This document shows positions 51,759-60,654 of a stretch of DNA of 64,000 nt, piece by piece. Each line of letters begins with the position of its first letter. Within the stretch, counting starts at the first letter, position 1. The notes beneath the pieces were generated by a model that was not told the origin of the DNA, ran no database searches, and saw nothing but the letters and a program-made list of their open reading frames with translations. The position numbers and the translations under genes were made by a program. Source of the DNA: Prevotella sp902465605 (GTDB taxonomy: Bacteria; Bacteroidota; Bacteroidia; Bacteroidales; Bacteroidaceae); NCBI GenBank assembly GCA_902465605.1, contig CABQNT010000001.1, positions 62,001 through 126,000 of the forward strand, read 5' to 3'.

Positions 51759-52691
51759 CTAATAGGCCGCACGATATTTGCTGTCATCTTTATCTTCCAA
51801 CATGTTGAGATAACTCTGATAGCGGCTAACGGAGATGTAATGGTTCTCAACAGCTTGCAACACTGCGCACCCTGGTTCGTGGGTGTGTGTACAATTGTTG
51901 AATTTGCAATCTTTGGAAAATTCGAAGATTTCTTTGAAATAGCTTGTCAGTTCTTCTCGCTCGATGTCAAAGGTTCCGAAGCCTTTGATGCCCGGTGTGT
52001 CAATCAGGTAACCACCCTCTGCCAGTTCTATCATCTCGCTGAAAGTAGTGGTGTGCATGCCTGTGCCGTGTGCGTTGCTGATTTCGGCCGTACGTTGATC
52101 GGCGTGTGGGATGATGGCGTTAATGAGCGTTGATTTGCCAACGCCGCTATTCCCGCTGACCAGCGTTACCTTTTGTTTTAGGAGCGTTTGTAACTGGTCG
52201 ATGCCCATGCCCGTCTCAGCCGATATCTCGATGCACGGATAGCCGATGGTTTCGTACAGTTCCACCATTTGTTGTTGGTAGTGGCGTTCGTCATCGCCAA
52301 GTAGGTCGGTCTTGTTGAACACCAAGACCACAGGTACCCGATAGGCTTCAGCCCCTGCGAGGAATCGGTCAATGAAAGTAGTGGAGGTTTCTGGTTGCTT
52401 GATGGTGATGATGAGGAGAGCCTGGTCGAGGTTAGCTGCGATGATTTGGCTTTGCTTGGAGAGATTAGACGCCTTGCGTATGATGTAGTTCTTGCGGTCG
52501 TCTATGGCACTAATCAGTGCCGTTCCCTCAGGGTTCATGATGATGTCAACATAGTCGCCCACAGCCACAGGACTGGTGCTGCGGATACCTTTCAATCGAA
52601 AGTTACCCTTCACCTTGCTTTCTACGATACGTCCGTCATCGGTCTTGACGGTATACCAGCTTCCTGTATTCTTGATAATGAGGCCGTGCAT
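51759..52691 (-). CDS. rsgA: ribosome small subunit-dependent GTPase RsgA
   Basis: 310 residues from MHGLIIKNTGSWYTV. It has an N-terminal OB fold, then a circularly permuted GTPase domain: G4 NKTD (in LVFNKTDLLG), G1 SGNSGVGKSTLINA and G3 DTPGIKGFG, with ISNAHGTGMHTTTF as the switch region. A C-terminal zinc knuckle (CKFNNCTHTHEPGC) follows. It checks late 30S maturation. The genes for frr and rsmA lie upstream on the same strand. Confidence 0.96.
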   Translation of the reverse strand: MHGLIIKNTGSWYTVKTDDGRIVESKVKGNFRLKGIRSTSPVAVGDYVDIIMNPEGTALISAIDDRKNYIIRKASNLSKQSQIIAANLDQALLIITIKQPETSTTFIDRFLAGAEAYRVPVVLVFNKTDLLGDDERHYQQQMVELYETIGYPCIEISAETGMGIDQLQTLLKQKVTLVSGNSGVGKSTLINAIIPHADQRTAEISNAHGTGMHTTTFSEMIELAEGGYLIDTPGIKGFGTFDIEREELTSYFKEIFEFSKDCKFNNCTHTHEPGCAVLQAVENHYISVSRYQSYLNMLEDKDDSKYRAAY

Positions 52692-52722
52692 GGATGGATG
52701 GAATTTAAAGCCTCACCCCCTG

Positions 52723-52743
52723 CCCCTCTCCAAAAGAGAGGGG
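52723..52743. terminator. GC-rich hairpin downstream of frr / upstream of rsgA
   Basis: CCCCTCTC, loop CAAAA, GAGAGGGG (52723-52743). It is a strong stem in the frr-rsgA spacer. It lies about 30 bases upstream of the rsgA start, so it could stop read-through from frr. Confidence 0.5.
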
Positions 52744-52845
52744 AGTGGAAAGACTTTTATGCGGATGGATAGTCTTGTGACTTTCACCTTGATTACTCTT
52801 CACAAAAGAGTTGGAATTTTGAGGGACGAGTAGTTCATGACTCAA

Positions 52846-52925
52846 TAAACTGATTAACTTGCAAACTCATAAACTAACAAACTTATAAACTCATCAACTC
52901 ATGAACTTACAAACTCATCAACTCA
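52846..52925. repeat. degenerate 'AACTCAT' repeat run between frr and rsgA
   Basis: About ten loose copies of an 8-10 bp unit (CTCATAAACT, AACTTATAAACTCATCAACT, CTCATGAACTTACAAACT). It is the same family as the tidy array at 14.43 kb. Confidence 0.7.
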
Positions 52926-52931
52926 AATTCC

Positions 52932-53492
52932 CTATACCGTCATGATTTCTTTTGTCTTGTCTTCCAGCAGACTGTCTACCTGCTTAATGAACTTGTCGTG
53001 AATCTTTTGCAATTCGTTCTCGGCGTCCTTTCCCGCATCTTCAGACAGTCCGTCTTTAATGGCTTTCTTGAGTTTGTCTTTGATTTCAGAGCGCACGTTG
53101 CGCACTTCTATCTTCGATTTTTCGCCTATCTTGTTGCACTGCTTCACCAAATCACGACGACGCTCCTCAGTAGGTTGAGGGATTCCTAGGCGAATTATCT
53201 CGCCATTGTTCTCTGGTGTGATGCCCACGTCAGAATCCATGATGGCCTTTTCGATGTCCCGAATGGCCTTTTTGTCCCACGGTTTGATGGCGATGGTGCG
53301 TGCATCAGGTACAGAAACGTTGGCAACTTGGTTGAGAGGGACCATGGATCCGTACGAACTGACCATCACTCCGTCCAAGATAGCTACGTTTGCGCGTCCC
53401 GCACGAATGCGGTTCAATTGCTCTTCTAAAAATGTGGTAGCCATCTGCATGCGCTCTTCGGCGCTTTTTAATGTAGATTTTACGTCAATCAT
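52932..53492 (-). CDS. frr: ribosome recycling factor
   Basis: 186 residues from MIDVKSTLKSAEERMQ; the frame extends 11 codons further but this start gives the standard length. Signature: RIRAGRANVAILDGVMVSSY (near 29-48), and the C-terminal KKAIKDGLSEDAGKDAENEL helix. With EF-G it splits post-termination ribosomes. It is upstream of rsgA, in one direction with rsmA. Confidence 0.96.
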   Translation of the reverse strand: MIDVKSTLKSAEERMQMATTFLEEQLNRIRAGRANVAILDGVMVSSYGSMVPLNQVANVSVPDARTIAIKPWDKKAIRDIEKAIMDSDVGITPENNGEIIRLGIPQPTEERRRDLVKQCNKIGEKSKIEVRNVRSEIKDKLKKAIKDGLSEDAGKDAENELQKIHDKFIKQVDSLLEDKTKEIMTV

Positions 53493-53664
53493 ATCTTTTC
53501 TTGCATTAGAGTTAGTATTGTACAAAAATAAGCAATTACCAGGAAATAGACAACTGTTTGCTGGAAATTGTTTTACGTTATGGGACTAACGAGGTTTTAC
53601 GTTGTTGGCTTTTCTTCAACCCGTAGAGCTGCCTCTCGTCACTGTTCGGAGGGTTTTTGGCTCA

Positions 53665-54477
53665 TCATGATTCTTGTCGCTGAATGCGCTTCAGCTCGAC
53701 TTCCACCCGATTTGTCAATGTGACGAACTGTGCCACGGACAACTGTTCGGGCCGTTTAGTCATCAGTTCTCCTGCATAGAATTCGGCGGACGCACCCTCA
53801 CCCGGGAATAGCTGCCGCAGGCTTACCCGCAACATCTTGCGCCGTTGGTTGAAAACGGTTTTGACAACTCGTTTGAAGAACATTTCGTCACAACCCAGAT
53901 TGTGCACCTCGTTTCGCGTCATGCGTATAACCGCACTCTTTACTTTGGGTGGCGGATTGAACACATGTTCGTCTACCGTGAACAGATATTCCACGTGATA
54001 CCAAGCTTGTATCAAGACCGACAGGATGCCATACGCCTTGCTGCCTGGTTCAGAAGCGATGCGTTGTGCCACTTCGCGCTGTATCATGCCGGTGCAGCAG
54101 GGGATGAGATCTTTGTAGTCGAGCATCTTAAAGAAGATTTGTGAGGAGATGTCATACGGATAGTTGCCCGTCAAAACAAACTGCTGGCCGTTGAATACCT
54201 GTTGGAGGTCCATGCGTAGGAAATCTTGTCCGATAATGTTGTCACGCAATTTGGGATAGTTTTCCCTGAGATAAGCCACCGACTCGCGGTCTATCTCGAC
54301 CGCTTTCACTTCTCGAGGCTTCTCTACCAGGTATTGTGTCAGTACGCCCATGCCGGGACCTATCTCTAAGATGGGGATGTGTGGGCATGCGTCCACGGTG
54401 TCGGCAATGCGCTTGGCAATGCTCAAATCGGTCAGGAAATGCTGTCCTAAGTTCTTTTTGGGTTTTACTATCTTCAT
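53665..54477 (-). CDS. rsmA: 16S rRNA (adenine1518/1519-N6) dimethyltransferase
   Basis: 270 residues. KKNLGQHFLTDLSIAKRIAD at the N-terminus, SAM-binding ILEIGPGMGVLTQYL (near 36-50), VKAVEIDRES and the catalytic motif GNYPYDISSQIFFKM (NLPY in most phyla, NYPY here as in other Bacteroidota). It methylates two adenines at the 3' end of 16S rRNA as a late 30S assembly checkpoint. It fits its ribosome-maturation neighbours rsgA and frr. Confidence 0.96.
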   Translation of the reverse strand: MKIVKPKKNLGQHFLTDLSIAKRIADTVDACPHIPILEIGPGMGVLTQYLVEKPREVKAVEIDRESVAYLRENYPKLRDNIIGQDFLRMDLQQVFNGQQFVLTGNYPYDISSQIFFKMLDYKDLIPCCTGMIQREVAQRIASEPGSKAYGILSVLIQAWYHVEYLFTVDEHVFNPPPKVKSAVIRMTRNEVHNLGCDEMFFKRVVKTVFNQRRKMLRVSLRQLFPGEGASAEFYAGELMTKRPEQLSVAQFVTLTNRVEVELKRIQRQES

Positions 54478-54811
54478 GGGTCAGTTGTTTTGAGTAGGTA
54501 GGCATGGCGCGGCAACTCTCTGCGTTTGAACCGTCATGCATGTCACTTTAGCAGGACAAAGATAGATATTAAAAATGAATTATATAGGTGCGACCGTGAA
54601 AATATCACCCAAAAGAACAAAACCCTCGTTAGTCGTATTGGTTCACTCACAGGGGGATAGCTGTGTTTTTTTTGTTGCTTTCCTTGCTTTGTTCCATAGC
54701 AAATATTAACTATTTTTTTACAAAATCACTGCCTATTCCTGTTATTTTTTAGCTATATTTGCAAACAGTTAAATGTTTAATAACTCAAAATTCTTTAGGT
54801 AATTTTTTCGG
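54478..54811 (+). promoter_or_regulatory. divergent intergenic region with the promoter of the 3-keto-glycoside cluster
   Basis: This 334 bp region separates rsmA (minus strand) from the first oxidoreductase gene (plus strand). TATATTTG at 54754-54761 matches TAnnTTTG and lies ~50 bases before the oxidoreductase ATG. No clear -33 box or operator palindrome is visible. Confidence 0.6.
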
Positions 54812-55888
54812 ATGAAAATAAAAGTTGCGATTATCGGGTTCGGTCGAATGGGAAGGTTTTACCTTCAGGAGTTTCAGAACAGCACCCGATATGACGTAGT
54901 TTATATATGTGATATTAATGAAAGCTGCTGTAAATTGGCGCGTGAATTATCCCCAAGCTCAACAGTTATCAGCAACAGCGATGTGGTTTTCGATGATCCT
55001 AACGTACAGCTGGTCGTTTTAAGCGCATTTGCGAGTGATCGTAGAGGTCGCATTGCCTTAGCTGTTTCTAAGGGGAAACATATCATTGCAGAAAAGCCTA
55101 TTGCTGATACTGTAGAAGCAGAAGAAGCCTGTGTGCAGATGACGGAAAACTACGATGGCATCTGTACGGTGAACATGTACTTGCGTAATTCATGGTATCA
55201 CAGTGAGTTAAAGGATATCGTGGCTAGCGGTGAATTAGGTGATTTGGCCATCCTGCGTATATGTCACATGACGCCAGGCTTGGCTCCAGGTGAAGGACAT
55301 GAGTCGGAAGGGCCGTGCTTTCACGACTGTGGTATGCATTATGTAGATGTAGCGCGGTGGTATGCCGACAGCGAATTCAAGACCTATCATGCCCAAGGCA
55401 TTCGAATGTGGGATTACAAGGACCCTTGGTGGTTGCAGGTACATGGTACCTTTGAAAACGGCATCGTGTTTGACATCACGCAAGGTTTTGTCTACGGACA
55501 GCTTTCGAAGGATCAGACACACAATTCTTATATAGACATTATCGGCACCAAAGGTATTGCTCACATGACACACGACTTCCAAACGGCAGTTGTTGACGTG
55601 CGAGGGGTGAACGAAACACTGCATATTGAAAAACCTTTTGGTGGTAAGAATATTGATGTGCTCATTGAGCGCATGGCCAACTCGATAGAAACAGGAGTGC
55701 GTGACTCACATCTACCCACCTTCAAAGATTCGGCCATCGCATCCAAATTCGCATGGGATTGTTTGGACGATGCAGCCAAACACGACCTTCCAGCCATTGG
55801 AAATCTAGAAACGTTGGAACAAATCAGGTACCGCAGAAGGCACATGACCGATGGATATGGACTATTACCTAGTAACTCAGAAGTTTAA
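54812..55888 (+). CDS. Gfo/Idh/MocA family oxidoreductase (cytoplasmic)
   Basis: 358 residues. N-terminal Rossmann fold with GFGRMG (residues 9-14), EKP at 94-96 (the family's catalytic Lys-Pro), and the C-terminal barrel with FHDCGMHYVDVARWY containing the conserved D..H..D. No signal peptide. Such enzymes use NAD(P) to oxidise a sugar hydroxyl, often at C3. It opens a five-gene cluster with a second, exported oxidoreductase, two DUF1080 proteins and a TIM-barrel protein, which suggests a role on a keto-sugar intermediate. Confidence 0.92.
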   Translation: MKIKVAIIGFGRMGRFYLQEFQNSTRYDVVYICDINESCCKLARELSPSSTVISNSDVVFDDPNVQLVVLSAFASDRRGRIALAVSKGKHIIAEKPIADTVEAEEACVQMTENYDGICTVNMYLRNSWYHSELKDIVASGELGDLAILRICHMTPGLAPGEGHESEGPCFHDCGMHYVDVARWYADSEFKTYHAQGIRMWDYKDPWWLQVHGTFENGIVFDITQGFVYGQLSKDQTHNSYIDIIGTKGIAHMTHDFQTAVVDVRGVNETLHIEKPFGGKNIDVLIERMANSIETGVRDSHLPTFKDSAIASKFAWDCLDDAAKHDLPAIGNLETLEQIRYRRRHMTDGYGLLPSNSEV

Positions 55889-55930
55889 TCAATGTAAATT
55901 GTATATCTATATTAACCAAACTAAACAATT

Positions 55931-57415
55931 ATGGCAGACATTTCAAGAAGAGACTTCCTTAAAAGAGGAAGCGCCGCATTGGCGGGAATGATTGTGGCTC
56001 CAAACATCGTACCAAACACGGTGTTGGGTAAGGCGCGGGGTAAGAAATCACCAAGTGACAAACTGAATATCCTTGGTGTAGGTGTCGGTGGACGTGGTGC
56101 CGCTGACCTCAGTGCAATGGAAACAGAGAACATCATTGGTCTTTGTGATGTGGACTGGAAGTATGCGAAACATGTTTTTGACAAGTATCCAAAGGCAAAG
56201 CGCTACAACGATTATCGTAAGATGTTTGACGAGATGCTTAAAAGTGCAGATGCAGTGATGTGTGCAACGGCCGACCATACACACGCCATTATTTGCGCCG
56301 ATGCCATTACCGCAGGCAAACATGTGTATGTAGAGAAGCCAATGACACTCTATCCTTACGAATCGCGCTTGCTGGCTGCGCTCGCAAAGAAATATAAGGT
56401 AGCAACTCAGATGGGTAACCAAGGAGCTTCCAGTAGTGGTGCCCGTCAGGCATTGAATTGGCTTTGGAACGGTGAAATTGGTGAGGTAAGGCGCATTGAG
56501 GCCTTTACAAACCGTCCTATCTGGCCACAAGGCATGCCAACTCCTACAGAGAAGATGGCTATTCCTTCGACCATGAACTGGGATGCCTTTATCGGTCCGG
56601 CACAATACCGTGATTTCAATGCAGCCTATACACCATGGAACTTCCGTGGATGGTGGGACTTTGGTTCAGGTGCTTTGGGTGATATGGCTAACCATATCCT
56701 ACAAGTAGCCTTCAAGGGATTGAAACTTGGTGCCCCTTCTGAATTGATTGGAAGCTCAACCATGTTGATGACCGACTCTTGTCCGTCTGCAGAAAAGATT
56801 ACATATCGTTTTGCTGCTCGTGACAATATGCCTAAATTGTCTCTCCCAGAGGTTGAGTTGGCATGGTATGATGGTGGTTTGATTCCACAATATCCTGATG
56901 GAATGCCTCAAGGAAAGAAGCTGAAGACAGACGGTTGCTGTATCTTCTACGGTTCTAAAGATACGTTGGTTGCAGAGTGTTACGGCTATGAGCCTTACTT
57001 GTTGTCTGGCAGAAAGCCGGTTGTACCCGAACTAAACCGTATTGTTAAGGACGATAATCACCAGCAAGACTGGATCAGAGCTTGTAAAGAAAGTCCAGAG
57101 AACCGTATTCCTAGCGAGTCAGATTTCAAGTTTGCGGCTCCTATGAACGAAGCAATTGTCTTGGGTTGTGCTGCTGTTCGTCTGCAAGACCTTGGCCAGT
57201 GGCTGAAGTATGACGCAAGGAACATGCGCTTCACCAATATCCCGGCAAATGCAACTTTGCGTAGTGTCATAGAGGATAAGTTTGAAATTCATGACGGTCA
57301 TCCTACATTCGACCGTACATACACCAAACCGGTTAATGCTAATGAATGGGCTGCACGCCTCATCAAGCCAGTATATCGTCAGGGTTGGAAACTTCCTGAA
57401 ATGCCTAACGTATAA
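55931..57415 (+). CDS. Gfo/Idh/MocA family oxidoreductase with Tat signal (exported)
   Basis: 494 residues. The N-terminus has the twin-arginine motif SRRDFLKRG (residues 5-13) and a hydrophobic stretch, so it should be folded with its cofactor and exported by Tat. The Rossmann glycines are in GVGVGGRG, the EKP motif in HVYVEKPMTLY, and NHILQ supplies the catalytic-region His. Its ~490 residues fit the exported Bacteroidota subgroup. It probably oxidises glycosides to 3-keto forms in the periplasm with a tightly bound cofactor. It is 42 bases after the first oxidoreductase. Confidence 0.93.
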   Translation: MADISRRDFLKRGSAALAGMIVAPNIVPNTVLGKARGKKSPSDKLNILGVGVGGRGAADLSAMETENIIGLCDVDWKYAKHVFDKYPKAKRYNDYRKMFDEMLKSADAVMCATADHTHAIICADAITAGKHVYVEKPMTLYPYESRLLAALAKKYKVATQMGNQGASSSGARQALNWLWNGEIGEVRRIEAFTNRPIWPQGMPTPTEKMAIPSTMNWDAFIGPAQYRDFNAAYTPWNFRGWWDFGSGALGDMANHILQVAFKGLKLGAPSELIGSSTMLMTDSCPSAEKITYRFAARDNMPKLSLPEVELAWYDGGLIPQYPDGMPQGKKLKTDGCCIFYGSKDTLVAECYGYEPYLLSGRKPVVPELNRIVKDDNHQQDWIRACKESPENRIPSESDFKFAAPMNEAIVLGCAAVRLQDLGQWLKYDARNMRFTNIPANATLRSVIEDKFEIHDGHPTFDRTYTKPVNANEWAARLIKPVYRQGWKLPEMPNV

Positions 57416-57432
57416 AAGAAACAGAATCAAAC

Positions 57433-58275
57433 ATGAAACATTTGTTATTAACTGTTGCATGGTGCTTTTTGGTGTTGAACGCTTCGGCGGCAACACCAAA
57501 ATCAAACTATGTCAACAAAGGAGCGGTTACATTGTATTTCTCGCAAGGCTTTCAAGGTCCTGAGAAGTGGGAAAAGCATACTTTCAAGGTCGACAAAAAA
57601 GGCTTTATCAACATCTTTGACGGCAAAACGTTGAGGGGTTGGCGTGGCTATGGCAAGACCTACGTGCCTTCACGCTGGGTTGTTGATAATGGTACCATTC
57701 ACTTTATCGGCAACGAGAATCCTGAGTCTAAAGGCAAAGAAGGTGGTGACTTGGTGTTTGCGCACAAGTTCAAGAACTTTGAATTGGACATGGAATGGAA
57801 GGTTGGAAAGGGTGCTAACTCTGGAATTTTCTACTTGGCACAAGAAACTGTCAATGAGAAGGGTGAGTTGCAGCCTATCTACATCTCCTGTCCAGAGTGC
57901 CAAGTTCTCGATAATGAGAACCATCCAGACGCAAAATTGGGCGTAGATGGCAATCGTAAATCTTCATCTCTTTACGACATGATTCCAGCTAAACCACAGA
58001 ATGCAAAACCTTATGGACAGTGGAACCATGTAAAAATCCGTGTATTGAACGGTACAGTTACGCATTTCCAAAACGGCGTTCAGGTATTGCAGTACAAGTT
58101 GTGGACACCCGAATGGACCGAACTCTTGCAGAAGAGCAAGTTTAGTGAAAAGGCATGGCCCATTGCTTTCAGGTTCCTCAACGACTGTGGAGGTGCTAAC
58201 CGTGAAGGATTGATTGGTGTGCAAGACCACGGTAACGATGTTTGGTTCCGTAACATTCGTGTGAAAGAATTATAA
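57433..58275 (+). CDS. DUF1080 (3-keto-disaccharide hydrolase type) secreted protein
   Basis: 280 residues with a signal peptide (MKHLLLTVAWCFLVLNASAA). It contains the DUF1080 hallmarks FDGKTLRGWRGYGK (near 58-71), ANSGIFYLAQE, and YDMIPAKPQNAKPYGQWNHV (near 175-195). The fold is a concanavalin-like beta-jelly-roll. The family hydrolyses 3-keto-glycosides, in step with the oxidoreductase upstream. It is paired with a closely related lipoprotein version downstream. Confidence 0.92.
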   Translation: MKHLLLTVAWCFLVLNASAATPKSNYVNKGAVTLYFSQGFQGPEKWEKHTFKVDKKGFINIFDGKTLRGWRGYGKTYVPSRWVVDNGTIHFIGNENPESKGKEGGDLVFAHKFKNFELDMEWKVGKGANSGIFYLAQETVNEKGELQPIYISCPECQVLDNENHPDAKLGVDGNRKSSSLYDMIPAKPQNAKPYGQWNHVKIRVLNGTVTHFQNGVQVLQYKLWTPEWTELLQKSKFSEKAWPIAFRFLNDCGGANREGLIGVQDHGNDVWFRNIRVKEL

Positions 58276-58294
58276 TAACCAATTAAAATACAGA

Positions 58295-59182
58295 ATGATG
58301 AAATACACATTATCAACATTAGCAATAGCTTCTTTGCTATTCATATCTTGCGGCAATAATAAAAAGTGTAATTGTGGATGCAAGCAATGCTGCGGCAATG
58401 CCGATTCTACAGCTGTCGCTGCCGGTGCTTTAGACTTTAAAGTAGCTGACAAGCAGAACGTCGATTTGAGCAAATTCCCAGTAGACAAGGATGGCTTCAT
58501 CACGTTGTTTGATGGCAAAACTTTGAATGGTTGGCGCGGATACGGCATGGATTCGGCTCCTGAAAGCTGGAATGTAGAAGACGGTGCTATCCACTTGACA
58601 GGTTCAGGCACAGGTGAAGCACAGATGGAAGGTGGAGGAGACCTCATCTTCGCACATAAGTTTAAGAACTTCGAATTTGAGTTTGAATACAAAATATCAA
58701 AGGGTGGTAACTCTGGTGTGTTCTATTTGGCACAAGAAGTTACGACGAATGTTGACGGCAAGGACGAATATCTTCCTATCTGGCAGTCGGCTTCAGAGTA
58801 TCAAGTACTTGACAATGCCAACCACGAAGATGCCAAACTTGGTGTTGATGGCAACCGTCAGTCGGCTTCCTTGTACGACATGATTCCTGCAAAACCACAG
58901 AATGCAAAACCATTTGGTGAGTGGAACAAGGGTAAAATCACTGTCTTCAAGGGTACAGTCATCCACGCTCAGAATGGTGAAAACGTAGTGGAATACCACT
59001 TGTGGACTCCAAAATGGAACGAAATGTTGAAAAACAGCAAGTTCAAAGAGGATGGTGAATTCCCCATTGCTTACAAGCTTCTGAAGAATATGGGTGGTGA
59101 CAAGCATGAAGGTTATATCGGCTTCCAAGACCACGGAGACGATGTTTGGTATCGTAATGTACGCATTAAGATTACAGACTAA
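58295..59182 (+). CDS. DUF1080 (3-keto-disaccharide hydrolase type) lipoprotein
   Basis: 295 residues; lipobox LFISC (Cys19), then an unusual Cys-rich linker (CNCGCKQCC, residues 25-33; six Cys in all including the acylated one). The DUF1080 core has DGKTLNGWRGYGMDS, NSGVFYLAQEV and SLYDMIPAKPQNAKPFGEWN, parallel to the upstream protein, so the two are tandem paralogs. It would be membrane-anchored while its sister is soluble. The Cys cluster may bind metal or form disulfides. Confidence 0.92.
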   Translation: MMKYTLSTLAIASLLFISCGNNKKCNCGCKQCCGNADSTAVAAGALDFKVADKQNVDLSKFPVDKDGFITLFDGKTLNGWRGYGMDSAPESWNVEDGAIHLTGSGTGEAQMEGGGDLIFAHKFKNFEFEFEYKISKGGNSGVFYLAQEVTTNVDGKDEYLPIWQSASEYQVLDNANHEDAKLGVDGNRQSASLYDMIPAKPQNAKPFGEWNKGKITVFKGTVIHAQNGENVVEYHLWTPKWNEMLKNSKFKEDGEFPIAYKLLKNMGGDKHEGYIGFQDHGDDVWYRNVRIKITD

Positions 59183-59194
59183 ATCTAGAGCGAC

Positions 59195-60118
59195 ATGAAA
59201 AACAAACTCATTTTATCGCTCATTGCCTTGATGCTCCTTGGCAGTACCACCACTTTCGCACAACGTCGTGGCCGAATGCAGCGTCGAGTGTTGCCTCAGA
59301 AAGAAATGGCTTTGCAGCTTTATTCCATTCGTGAGGTAATCGGTGACGCCGATAAGTATGCCAAAAACCATGTTGACGTGTTCAAACGTCTTAAGGCTAT
59401 GGGTTATACAGGCGTTGAAGCAGCTAACTATGGTGACGGTAAGTTCTATGGCGTTTCTCCTGAACAATATCGTAAAGATGTTGAGGCAGTAGGTCTCAAG
59501 CCCATTTCTTCACATACGACTCGTGCATTGAGTGATCAAGAGTTGAAGAATCATGATTTCACAGAAGCGTTGAAGTGGTGGGACGAAGCAATCAAGGCGC
59601 ACAAGGCTGCGGGCATGAAGTATATCGTAACACCATGGGCATCTGTTCCAAAAACACTCAAAGATGCTCAGACACTTTGTGACTATCACAACGCAATTGG
59701 CAAAAAGTGTAAAGCTGCAGGACTTCTTTATGGTTATCACAGCCATTCACACGAGTTCGCCAAGGTGGAAGGACAAAACTGGTACGAGTACTTTGTGAGC
59801 CACACCAACCCCGAATACGTGTTCTTCCAAATGGACGTGTATTGGGCCATGATGGCGCAGCAAAGTCCTACTGAGTGGTTCCGAAAACATCCTGGACGCT
59901 TTAAGATGCTCCACATCAAAGACAAGTATGTACTCGGAGAGAGTGGCATGGTAGGCTTTGACGGTATCTTTAAATACGCAGACAAGGCCGGTTTGCAAGA
60001 TTTCGTTGTTGAAATGGAAGGAACTGAGGGCGGAATGAACATTATGGAAGGTGTCAGACAGTGTGCTCGATACATTCAAAAAGCCCCATTCGTCAAGAGA
60101 ACTTATACAAAGCAATAA
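59195..60118 (+). CDS. sugar phosphate isomerase/epimerase-type TIM-barrel protein, exported
   Basis: 307 residues with a signal peptide (LILSLIALMLLGSTTTFAQ). AP-endonuclease-2-like TIM barrel: QLYSIREVIGDADKYAK, GYTGVEAANYGDGKF, the likely metal site residues in YGYHSHSHEFAKV, QMDVYWAM, MLHIKDKY and VVEMEGTEGG. In keto-sugar pathways related proteins act as isomerase, lyase or hydratase on the keto product. It ends the five-gene run 12 bases after the DUF1080 lipoprotein, completing an oxidise-and-cleave set. Confidence 0.9.
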   Translation: MKNKLILSLIALMLLGSTTTFAQRRGRMQRRVLPQKEMALQLYSIREVIGDADKYAKNHVDVFKRLKAMGYTGVEAANYGDGKFYGVSPEQYRKDVEAVGLKPISSHTTRALSDQELKNHDFTEALKWWDEAIKAHKAAGMKYIVTPWASVPKTLKDAQTLCDYHNAIGKKCKAAGLLYGYHSHSHEFAKVEGQNWYEYFVSHTNPEYVFFQMDVYWAMMAQQSPTEWFRKHPGRFKMLHIKDKYVLGESGMVGFDGIFKYADKAGLQDFVVEMEGTEGGMNIMEGVRQCARYIQKAPFVKRTYTKQ

Positions 60119-60243
60119 CCTAATTGATTATGTATTCAATAAAATCTCGGATTCGATGAAGAATCCGGGATTTATTTTTTATCTTTGCGTTTGTTCTTGT
60201 TTGCGGATGCTGACAAATGTTCTATCCTGCACGTTCTTAACAA

Positions 60244-60654
60244 ATGAAAAAACTATTACTCTTTTTTCCCGTCTTCCTATTTGTTTTAGGATTCTCCTCT
60301 TCTTGCAAGTTTGCACCTTCACAAGAGTTGGGTGACACTGTCGCAGCCGAGATCTTCGAACCAATCGACACAGCCGTTTTAAAACAACAGCAAAAAGAAA
60401 AAATGTCGAAAGCAAAAGATAGTGTGGACATTTTCATCATCGGTGAAGGCTCTACTCGCGATAAACTCCAGCTCATCTCTTATCCTTCACTCCGCGACAC
60501 CATGCTCTTTGGCAAGAAGCGCCCAGTGAAGGTGATGGGTAGCGCAGACTATGGGCGCGTAGTCCGCATTGTTTTTGTGATGGGAAAAGACAGTACAAAA
60601 CTTGTTAAACAGGTAGAAGAAATCAAGATGGATACTGCTGTTGCGGCTCCATGA
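60244..60654 (+). CDS. small lipoprotein of unknown function
   Basis: 136 residues; lipobox FSSSC (Cys21) then an acidic linker and a small beta-rich domain (KRPVKVMGSADYGRVVRIVF). No family recognised. It converges with mutY and abuts it with no gap. It is unlikely to be part of the keto-sugar cluster, as 125 bases separate them. Confidence 0.72.
   Translation: MKKLLLFFPVFLFVLGFSSSCKFAPSQELGDTVAAEIFEPIDTAVLKQQQKEKMSKAKDSVDIFIIGEGSTRDKLQLISYPSLRDTMLFGKKRPVKVMGSADYGRVVRIVFVMGKDSTKLVKQVEEIKMDTAVAAP

Noticed and set aside
53493..53525. 11-codon extension at the frr N-terminus
   Set aside because: It makes the protein longer than the family standard and has no supporting signal.
56048..56605. 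185-codon minus-strand frame
   Set aside because: Antisense shadow of the Tat-exported oxidoreductase; Cys- and His-rich peptide without a fold.
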